In this document: positions 55,825-64,000 of the stretch, in pieces
How the letters are laid out: each line of letters opens with the position of its first letter
Numbering within the stretch: position 1 is the first letter of the stretch
Assembly: GCA_900155495.1 (NCBI GenBank)
Contig: FTLJ01000164.1
Location: 30,746 to 94,745 of the forward strand
Source: Porogramme epimiltina
Taxonomy: Eukaryota; Basidiomycota; Agaricomycetes; Polyporales; Polyporaceae
Length of the DNA: 64,000 nt
Direction: 5' to 3'
Made by a program: the position numbers and the translations under genes
The notes under the pieces: generated by a model
What the model was told of the DNA's origin: nothing
The model's input: the letters and a program-made list of their open reading frames with translations, nothing else
The model's database searches: none

Positions 55825-57350
55825 CCCATCGCTGCCGTTTAGGCCCATCGGCACCAGCTCCTTTGGCCCTCGCTTCCTAGGTGTGTCGGGATGCGGTGGC
55901 GGTCGTCTGCACTTCCTGGTTACGCACCGCAGGAGGCACTTCGTCAGCGTTCCTCGTTTACTTGCACGCTAAGTTATCTTCGTTTCGACCTATCTGTACT
56001 CCGCGGCTCCCTGCCGTAATCAGTGTACAGGAGCACATCACCTACCTCCGTTCGCTCCTATCCCGTCGGTTTGGTTTCTGCCTTCGTTCTTGTAGCTCTA
56101 CGCGTATCTTTCTCGAGCGGTGGCTGGTGGGAATGGGCAGGAGGAGGGAAGAGGAGGCGCGAGGATGAGGATGAGGATGAGGATGAGGAGAAGCATCACA
56201 ATCTCAATCACACTCTTATTATGTAGCAGGAATCTTGACTCTCGGTTATCGGCTCCCCGTCCTCGTCGTCCGACGCGTTAGTTTCGCATGTGTACGTACG
56301 TAGTCAACATCGTAGCTAGAACTCGCGCTATAGTCCTTCGTATTTGCTGTATCTACCGTTTTCAATCTCCCCGGTGCCCCGTGCACTGTGCGATTTGCGG
56401 GAATCGACGGGAGGCGTTTCGAAGAAGGTACGTGGATCTATGCTCGCCTCCATACGTATGTCTTATATGTCGCGTCAGCCTTGATGCTCTTCACACGTCG
56501 ACCTCTTTGACATCCTCGCGTGAGGCAATGGGAGGGGCTTGTGAGTCTCACCAGTATACCAATGAATACGCACTTCCGCGTGACCGTAAGTAAAGACAGG
56601 CACCAAAGTCCGCACCAACCGGACGTTGGACTCGCCCAGACCTACGGCACGTACTGGCTACCGTGGGCTCGCCCAGGCCTCGCGGGAATGGGCTGTGAGC
56701 ATATGGAACGTATTAGGTTCACGTCCTTTGCCTTCCATTGTCAGGGGGCCAATTCTCCGACACCGCATGCTCACGACAAAAGGTATTAATTATGGCTCAT
56801 CTTTTGACCACACTTTGCTGATATTGTGGGTCTTTCAATAGGTATTCACTCTTGCCGTTGTGTCTCCTAGATGCGACTCGTCGTGAGAGAGAAACAAGTA
56901 TAGATATTACGACATACGTGAGTGGCTGAGTTCTCCGTTTACCTGCGCGGACTGTATCATTGACATTGCCGCTATAAGTGCCGTTTGTGGGCGATGCGTC
57001 CCTCCCAAGCCCGAGGTGGTTGTACCGTGTCCATGTATACAGGCTATGAGACCCTGTGACCTTGGAAGTCGAAGAGGTCCATAACGTCATTTCAGCCTCT
57101 TCGGGGCAAACTCAAAGTGTGCCGGGAGTAGTGCATAGCCTTGCATTGAATGCAAGTCGTCCAAGCCGTAAGTGAGCCTCGTGCAACGATTTCTTAGGAG
57201 TCCGACGCCGTCGGTACTCTTCGGCCATCTGCTGAGCATGCATTAAGCGAAGAACACTACAGCTAGTGCCGGTCGCTCAAGGGTTTAAAGACTGCCGCAC
57301 CACCCCATAGAGCCCCCAGTACTTCTCACTCCGGCCCTTGCTCCACCAAG
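55825..57350. other. 1.5 kb intergenic region, no gene seen
   Basis: Contains the GAGGAT repeat at 56161-56190 and a TTTAAA at 57284-57289 that may serve GPI gene d. No spliceable coding signal found. Confidence 0.5.
56161..56190. repeat. GAGGAT/GATGAG hexanucleotide microsatellite
   Basis: Five units of a GAGGAT-type hexamer, slightly imperfect at the 3' end, in intergenic DNA. Confidence 0.85.
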
Positions 57351-58037
57351 ATGCATGCCAAAACCCTTCCCACGACCATTCTTTTCCTTGTCTCGATGTT
57401 ACCCGCTTATACCGGTCAGCCTTCATTTCCTTCCTCTTGCGGTGATTATATGCTGACGGTACTCAAGGGGCGGATGTGGTTTCTCTCTTTGTCCCATTTG
57501 TTACCGATAACTCTTTGGCGTTGACCGCCTCGAACGCCGGCACCGATGGACAAGGCCACACGACATGGGTCATCCAAGCGGGTGAGCCTAGCGGCACCCT
57601 CGTACCACCCGGGACGGCCCTTCTCCCCAAGCCTTGTACGTTCCACTTGCCCTCATTATACGATTCCCTGTAGCCTCACAAGGCACTGGCCTGTAGACAC
57701 TCTCGTCGAAGGCTCTACAGATGCGCACGTGATCCAGACTGCGTTCGTCTCCGGTCCGTCCGGCCTTTCCACCAGAGACGGGCCCGAGTTCTACCACGAG
57801 GACTGCGCGATCTCCGGGACAGTCGCGGTGTGCACGAACGTCTTCTCGTCGAGGAGCGGACAGACCACGCTACCGACGCTCACTACGCTCGCGACGTTCG
57901 TCCCGGTCCAGGTCGCTGCGGCGAGCGGCGGGGCGAGCATGAATGGCGCAGCGGAAAACCTGGCAGCTGCTGCTGGGTCTATTCTTGTGGCAGTAGGCCT
58001 CGGTGCCGCAGGCGCACTTGCTAGGGCGTTCCTCTGA
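57351..58037 (+). CDS. small secreted GPI-anchored protein, family member d
   Basis: Exons 57351-57414, 57468-57635 and 57697-58037 give 190 aa, both introns phase 1. Signal peptide MHAKTLPTTILFLVSMLPA, then VVSLFVPFVTD, GTDGQGHTTWVIQAG, YTLVEGSTDAHVI, EDCAISGTVAVCTN and a short linker into a hydrophobic end (SILVAVGLGAAGALARAFL). It lacks the Ser/Thr stalk seen in a and c. TTTAAA about 65 bases upstream. It is followed 730 bases on by its closest relative, member e. Confidence 0.82.
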
Positions 58038-58770
58038 GTGGCGAGATGTGGGTGATGTCCATGGGAAGTCGTTATTGAACCGCTCGAGGCTGAAGTATTG
58101 TGTGTATTACCTCCAGAAATTTATCCCGATGGGACTCGAAGTAGTTTGAGGCAGGTCTTCCGAGGGAAATCTTGCCTCCGAAACGACGCCGAGGGAAATT
58201 TTATGGAGACGGAAGCACTTACGACATCTACACGCGTTCGCTCTCTCGGCGGGCAAGAGGTCGTGGGGAAGGAAGTCGGCCTTTTTAGAAGGCGCAGCCG
58301 CTCGTCTACCTCGAGGACTATGAGGGACGACCGCCATCGTTTCTAAGGTGCTCGCTAACGAGTCTTTAAAATACGCTACGATTATGCTGATCTTTGTGAC
58401 AGCTCAACAGGTTGACTCAACGCAAGGGTGACCCCTGCTCGAACCTGCAGGGCAGCAGCAGTTAAAATCCAATGGCGCTCAGGCCTTAGGGCTGTCAATT
58501 TCGTGGCGATGCAAATGCCGATAGCTCAATTGAATTCTGAGGTACGCGCTCGGCTACATAGCTTCGGCGTCCCGATGTTATGCGGCGATGCATCCGTGCA
58601 CCACAAGGTAGTACGTCGGATCTTCACGTTCAGGTCACCTCTTCACGCCAAAGGCAGGATTTGGCGCTTTTATCGGTCTTCAATAATTGACCGCAGCGGA
58701 TATAAAGCAGTCCTTGCCGAAACATGCTTCTCCGACCCCAGCCGGGGAGCCCCCATCCCGAGGTTCCAAT
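58038..58770. other. intergenic, promoter side of GPI gene e
   Basis: TATAAAG at 58701-58707, about 65 bases before the member e ATG. No other feature recognised. Confidence 0.55.
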
Positions 58771-59491
58771 ATGTACACCCAAATACTCGCTACGCTAGTC
58801 GCACTCTCATCGCTGAGTGTTCCAGCTGGTAAGTCCTGGAAATTCTCAAGGCTTAAGTAGACGATCTGCTCATATGGTGAGATTTGTTGCAGGGGCTAGC
58901 ATCGTCTCGCTCTATATCCCAGGAGTGACGTGGGGGTACGACGTCCCTATCACTGCTTCGAATGCGGGGACCGACGGCGCCGGACACACGACGTGGGTCA
59001 TTGCCGAAGGCACCCCAAGCGGTACATTCACCTCCATGATAACAGGGCCTGTGCAGCCGTGTACGTCTCTTCTACACCTTCGGTGCCCCTTCCTTGCTTC
59101 GCTCTCTTGCTATTTCTCACTGGTCTCGATGGAATAACATGAATAAATAGTTACCCTTGTCGAGGGCTCGACGGACGCCCACGTCATTGCGACTGTCCAG
59201 TTCGTCGACGACTCCGGGGCTCCGGATCCCATGGAAGCATCCGCACTCGGCCCGGCATACTACTACGAAGATTGTGGAATCTCTGGGACTACAGCTGTTT
59301 GCTCGGCCGTGTGGTCGTTCAGGTCTACGATAGCACAGACCGATTCGACACGCACGGAGCTCGCGACCCTTATCCCTGTACAGGCGGCTGCAACAGGAGG
59401 AGGAGCAGGGAGGGTATCGATGATGGCTGGGTCTGTCCTAGTAGCAATGGCGGCTGGGGCGGCTTCAGTCCTTGTAAGAGTGGCCCTGTAG
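58771..59491 (+). CDS. small secreted GPI-anchored protein, family member e
   Basis: Exons 58771-58828, 58893-59060 and 59151-59491 give 188 aa, both introns phase 1; exons 2 and 3 have the same lengths as in member d (168 and 341 nt). Signal peptide MYTQILATLVALSSLSVPA, then IVSLYIPGVTW, GTDGAGHTTWVIAEG, FTLVEGSTDAHVI, EDCGISGTTAVCSA and a hydrophobic C-terminus (SVLVAMAAGAASVLVRVAL). The d-e pair is a clear tandem duplication. Cell-surface location inferred; function unknown. Confidence 0.83.
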
Positions 59492-60139
59492 CGTGATCAT
59501 ACTGTAGGATAATAAATTGTAAAAGGAACATGAGTTTGCTTTCCGCTGTCGAGATTTAATGCAGGAGGTCGCTGCTTCGAGGCTACTAGGCATGAAGGAC
59601 CGTCGTTGTATGGGATCGAAACCAACTTGTTGAAAAGTTGAAGATCGATACAATACTGTACTTTTGCCCGGGCCGGACCGGTTTCGAGTGTGCCAAATTG
59701 ATCCGTAAGCTTCCCCACCACATCGTGCGAATATTTCCCCATTTGGGGTGCTCATTCTGAATCAGTCATCGAATGATGCGCTGACCTCAGCTGTTCTTCT
59801 TTGTCATGCGTCGTCGTCGACTCGAGTCCTGCTAATCCACTCCTTCCGTCAGCGCAAGCTGGTTTTGAACGAAGACCAAGCATCCTCTCGTCCCCATATA
59901 GTCGAACAATGATCCTGGAAGTGTCAGCGTCTCGGTCAGCTTGTCGTCTCTTGCAGACGGTTCCTGCACCACGCTCCTTGCTCGCTGTACACTGAGGAGG
60001 ATGTCGCTGTTCTTCCCGGTCGAGTATTTAAGCTGCAGTGTTTGGCCCTCAGGAGCCCATCCTTTCTTCCTCCCTCATCAATCTAGTCACCCAACTGTGT
60101 CCGGGAAACTCACCAGCGCCAGCTCAAAAACTTTACACA
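59492..60139. other. intergenic, promoter side of the NmrA-like gene
   Basis: A TATTTAA at 60025-60031 lies about 110 bases before the next ATG. Nothing else recognised. Confidence 0.45.
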
Positions 60140-61687
60140 ATGTCTTCGCCTATTGCTAAGATTCCCGTCCTTTTCCTCGGCGCCACTGGTACGTACGATC
60201 TCCTTCGTCTTTTTGATGATCCCTAATTGTGTTGTACATCGTTCAGGATATGTCGGCGGCACCTTCCTCAGCCGCATTTTCACCACTCCAAAGCTATTGG
60301 AGCGACTCGACATTACTCTCTACGTACGATCTGCTGAAAAGGCAAAGCGTCTTGCAGACGAATTCAGCGTGAAGACCATTGTCGGGACGCTCGCAGATCT
60401 GGACAAGCTCGAGAATGCAGCTGAGAATGCCCATATCGTGGTATCCATTGTCAGTTTTTCCCTCCAAAGTTTTGTTGATTGAGCCTTGTACTGACGCATA
60501 TGTGGTTCCAGGCCAACGCTGACGATGTTGACATGACAAAGGCCATTCTCAGAGGCCTGAAGAAACGACATGTCAAACTCAACGATCGTCCTTTCATGTA
60601 CCACACCGTAAGCAGCCTATTCATTGTCAATAGCGATACTTTCGCTCACGGAAATGGTAGTCCGGCACGGGAGTATTGATAGACTGGACTTACAAACTCG
60701 GAGACCATATCGACGGCCGAATCTATTCGGACCTCGAGGTTGATGAGCTGGAGAAAATCGACGAGCAGGCTATCCATCGGCCTGTGGATGTTCTCCTGCT
60801 TGAGGCAGACAGACAGGGCAAGTTTCCCCCTCTTAGCAAATCCCCCGCGGAGCTAGAACTGAGTTCATTCTTTCAGGCTACGCTCGTACAGTCCTGGTCC
60901 TTCCCCCGACCATCTTCGGCGCCCCTGAAGGAGTGCTATTCGACAAGAAGATTGCGAACCCTCACTCCCTCCAGATCCCAGCCCTCATCCGCGGTGCGAT
61001 CGAGCGCAAGCGCGCGGGCCTCATTGGTTCAGGGCTCGCCATTTGGGACCATGTCCATGTCGTAGACCGTACGTCCCCATCCGGCCACATGCGTACTACA
61101 ATGTCGCTCATCATACTCGTTATTCAGTTGCGGAGCTATATATGCTCCTGATGCGACTTATCGTGGATAGTCCTGAGAAGGTGGCCCATGGCCGGGACGG
61201 GTGGTACTTTGCCGAGAGCGGCGAGCACCTGCACTTCGACCTCGTGAACCACGTCGCGCAGGCGCTCTTCGAACTCGGCGAACTCGAGTCGCCGGAGCCG
61301 GTCAGGTTCGTCACCGAAGAACAGGTCCAGGAGGGAGCGAAGAAGGTATGTGGCAGCTCCCGGCGTGATCGGAGAACGAGTAGCGCTAACGGCGGGGTGT
61401 GTGCACAGGAACGGTTCAACGCCGCGAGCGGGACGAACGCGCGGTCGCGCGCTTTCCGCGCGAGGCAACTCGGATGGGCCCCTAAGCGGACGGTGCTCGA
61501 CGTGTGGGCGAGCATCAAACCCGAGGCGGAGATCATCATGCGGGAGATGGGCAAGACGCCGACGCCCGTATCGGCAACCCCTTCGACCGCCGAGTTGCCT
61601 TCCACTCCGTCCAAGAGGCATTCTAGACCTGTGTGGCAGCGCGTAGGCTCTCTCTTTGGCCGCACGACTCTCGCCACGTATGCCTAA
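60140..61687 (+). CDS. NmrA-like/epimerase-type NAD(P)-binding protein
   Basis: Seven exons (60140-60188, 60247-60449, 60512-60607, 60661-60817, 60877-61068, 61128-61345, 61409-61687) close in frame to 397 aa. A Rossmann dinucleotide-binding motif GATGYVGG (residues 15-22) follows the first strand PVLFLGATG. HIVVSIANADD and MYHTSGTGVL correspond to the later strands of the fold, and LVLPPTIFGAP and VHVVDLAELYMLLM are typical of the atypical-SDR/NmrA-like group. No YxxxK catalytic pair is obvious, so it could be a redox sensor or an oxidoreductase. The last 60 residues are a Ser/Pro/Thr-rich extension. Intron 4 has a GC donor (GCAAGT at 60818) instead of GT; the exon junction is otherwise forced by frame (DRQ-GYARTV). 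Probably cytosolic. Confidence 0.82.
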
Positions 61688-62040
61688 GTATGATGAGCCC
61701 CTCCCGCAATACCAGTTAATTTTCACGTTTTCTCATAGTGTATTAGTAGTACGACTCGTCAGAAGCTGCTGTATCGCTTAGCATAGCCTAATATTTTCTG
61801 CATGGTATAGAGTTTTGGGCTGGGCGAGGTGTCTACATTCACAATACCCACGCAGCTCGCTTTTTTGGGAGAAAAGAAGCAGTCAATATGGTCGCAACGG
61901 TCGCAAGTTTGGTACTTGTGAGAATTGCACTTGGAGCACCGCACATTGTACCCGGGGAATCAGATCATCCATGCTTGCCCACATGAGAAGACATGCCTGC
62001 GCCATGTTCACCGGATGCTCAATAGGACATACATCAGAAT
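61688..62040. other. convergent intergenic region
   Basis: Between the NmrA-like gene (+) and DUF6533 gene 2 (-). Nothing recognised. Confidence 0.5.
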
Positions 62041-63835
62041 TCATGCACGTGGCTCCCCAGAGGTGTCTCTTGACTCTGCCCCAGCTTCTGTATGCTCTGA
62101 GCCGTTTCCTGCGAAGCGTAGGGACGTAATGGCCCCGGAAGTTTGATCTATATGCTCTAGTAGCCCAGGATCGCGGAGATTAAGCATCATGCGCGATGCG
62201 ATGATCGTTGACAATCTAGAGGCATGCACCGCTTTAAAGTTAGGAGTAGTAAGGGGGGGCATGTGCATCATAGAACTTACACGTTAGCGAATGTAGTGAG
62301 AATACCCCCGTAGGTTGGCTAGGTATCATGGGTGTAATTGAATCGTAAGGGCTCCGACATACGATCGGCAATGGTTGCTGCAGCTTACAGAGGCAAGCTA
62401 CAAAATAAGTAGATCGAATTTCCAGCGGTAATATCAGACGAGGAGGTCAGAACATCACGGTGACTCGGTGAGAATTCGTACGCACGACAAATGTCAGAAT
62501 ATTGATCAAAGAGCACGCAGATATCACCCTAAACCGCATGACGGTCAGTCGGTAGTTCTCCGGAGTTCCGAAGGGTATAGCTGAGACAAACCCAAAATAT
62601 ATGGCCCCTGCCGTGAGGGGAAAGGACACGCTAAGTATAGAATATGGGTTGAAGTCAAATTATTGAAGCTTACCATCTCGAAACATTATTGATAAAAGGT
62701 TTCGTTTCCATGTTCTACCCCCACTACGTACCGCACGCCAAAACGTGATCGAAAATATGACTGAATCACAAAAGAGCATAGCTCCCCAAGATAGCCCGAG
62801 GTCTGTAGGAGCATCATATCGTATAAGATCAAGACGTGAGGTAAGGTACTAAAAGCTTACAAGTTGCCCTTATTCAACGATAAAATTGGTTTCAATGCAT
62901 TAGACATAGTACGATTGTGACCACTCACTGCATTCCCGGTATTCTCAAATCGCACCCTACGTATTGCGAGGGGACTGTTAATATTGTTGGCGATGCGAGG
63001 CGTAGGATACCCAGAATAGCCCACTGTAGAAACATGAAAGAGGAGTCATGAATAAGAGGGAGAAACTTGCCCCGGTTACTCCTATGGTGATGACTCCTAT
63101 TGACGAGAGGGTGTACAGAACTAAACGACTCTGGTTGCACAAGGCATAGGTGCGCACGCAGAGGGTAACTGCCGAAATAAGGAATGACACAAACGGTGCC
63201 CCATCATTAACAATTGGCTACGTATACATTGGTGACGTTATAACGCACCTCCAACGAGGACTTGTCCTAGTCCGATAGCAATTCCGTGATAGGTTTGTAG
63301 TCCCCTGCACCTGAAAGTTATCGTACGACGTGCCGTTTCGTGTGTTGAAGCTTATAAACTTACCTCTATTTACAGATCGCACCGGAAAATCAGTGTCCTA
63401 GACTCAGCTGAGCTAAAGGCTTGACGTCCACTTACTGACTCGGGCATCAGCCCGAAGGTTTCGTACAGCACCGGTATTGGGAAAATGATAGACAAGTAAC
63501 GCATCATAAAGAATACGAGTGACGCTCGGCTGAGTGGGCTGCGCCGAAGCCAGAATCTATCTACCTCGAATGGGAGAGTAAGGATAGAGTCGTAGTAGAG
63601 AATCGCTACAATAGTTTTCCCATGAGCCGTTGGTCAGCGGGAATCTATGTGTTGCGAGCCCAATTGTCAATTCAATTAAAGGTACACATACTCACCATAT
63701 GCAATACAAATGCTCCTTCTGTTAGGCTGAGAGGCCTCCGCACTGTTAACGAATTGATCCAAAATTTTAATCACTGCTGTGTCGATGTTTCCGAGGGTCT
63801 ACTCACATGGCTATAGTCTCAGAAAGTGCAGTCAT
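62041..63835 (-). CDS. DUF6533-domain multi-pass membrane protein 2
   Basis: Start at 63835 (ACC ATG ACT, MTALSETIA). The exon near 63620-63442 holds the DUF6533 core: ILYYDSILTLPFEVDRFW...MRYLSI...LYETFGLMPES, ending at a GTAAGT. Later exons encode LQTYHGIAIGLGQVLV (about 63300-63250), CVRTYALCNQSR with further helix text (about 63170-63080), YVGCDLRIPGMQ (about 62965-62930), LSWGAMLFCDSVIFSITFWR (about 62810-62690) and GAIYFG (about 62600). The last is STIIASRMMLNLRDPGLLE and a polar tail ending at 62041. One junction (about 63080) may use a GC donor (GGG-GCAAGT), and the exon after GAIYFG is not resolved. It shares all landmarks with gene 1 at 47122-48894, including the RMMLN tail. Function unknown. 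Confidence 0.65.
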
Positions 63836-63973
63836 GGTGAAGGGACACGGAGATGAAACTACTAGGAGTAAGATGATCCTGGCGCTCTTGGGAATGCGGG
63901 ACGTCAAATCGAGCGTGCCAGGCTTGTATGGAGGACGCCGGGGGGACAAGGTGAGAGGGGCTGGCATAATTTT

Positions 63974-64000
63974 GCGCAACCGTGCGCAACCGTGCGCACT
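63974..64000. repeat. 10-bp tandem repeat at the window edge
   Basis: GCGCAACCGT occurs twice in tandem (63974-63993) and a third, partial unit runs into the window end; whether the array continues is not visible. Confidence 0.7.

Noticed and set aside
1..64000. tRNA, rRNA, CRISPR array or autonomous transposase/reverse transcriptase
   Set aside because: I looked for clover-leaf A/B boxes, regular spacer repeats and the conserved motifs of transposases and reverse transcriptases by eye and saw none; a covariance-model and profile search would settle this.

Overview
The window looks like genomic DNA of an Agaricomycete (mushroom-forming basidiomycete, possibly a polypore). The evidence is many short GT-AG introns of about 35-190 nt, dense intron-split genes on both strands, and families typical of this class: HET-domain proteins, DUF6533 and DUF6534 multi-pass membrane proteins, F-box proteins, a Crinkler-headed kinase pair and small GPI-anchored secreted proteins. 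I found no bacterial operons, no CRISPR array and no rRNA or tRNA gene. The organism call is an inference from protein families.

Layout. 0-5 kb: a decayed LRR/F-box-like remnant, then HET gene 1. 6-25 kb: two arms (about 5985-8790 and 22295-25225) of a 2.8-2.9 kb GC-rich inverted repeat, about 95% identical where I compared it, without a convincing gene. Between the arms lie DUF6534 copy A (-), HET gene 2 (+), DUF6534 copy B (-) and a 372-aa secreted protein gene (-), the last embedded in long gene-free GC-rich DNA. 25.6-27.8 kb: a seven-exon gene for a putative zinc deaminase (OTT_1508-like). 28-42 kb: DUF6534 copies C, D and E (+), with two tandemly duplicated Crinkler-kinase genes (-) between D and E. 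43-45 kb: an F-box protein. 45-60 kb: five intact and one decayed copy of a small GPI-anchored secreted family, a DUF6533 gene, a zinc-ribbon-like protein and a kelch protein. 60-64 kb: an NmrA-like NAD(P)-binding protein and a second DUF6533 gene.

Reading. The left two thirds concentrate families linked to fungal allorecognition or conflict (HET, Crinkler-kinase, deaminase) together with a five-copy membrane protein family. All five DUF6534 genes carry the same upstream module: an AP-1/Yap1-like TGACTAA site followed closely by an inverted CCAAT box. A sixth, orphan copy of this module marks a recent 2.7 kb tandem duplication. One of the two duplicated kinases has lost its catalytic Asp (HGN instead of HGD), so the pair looks like an active kinase next to a pseudokinase. 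The right third looks like ordinary secreted-protein and housekeeping-type gene territory.

Exon models were built by hand from splice signals and reading-frame continuity. Where phases close across every junction the model is quite firm; where they do not, this is stated.
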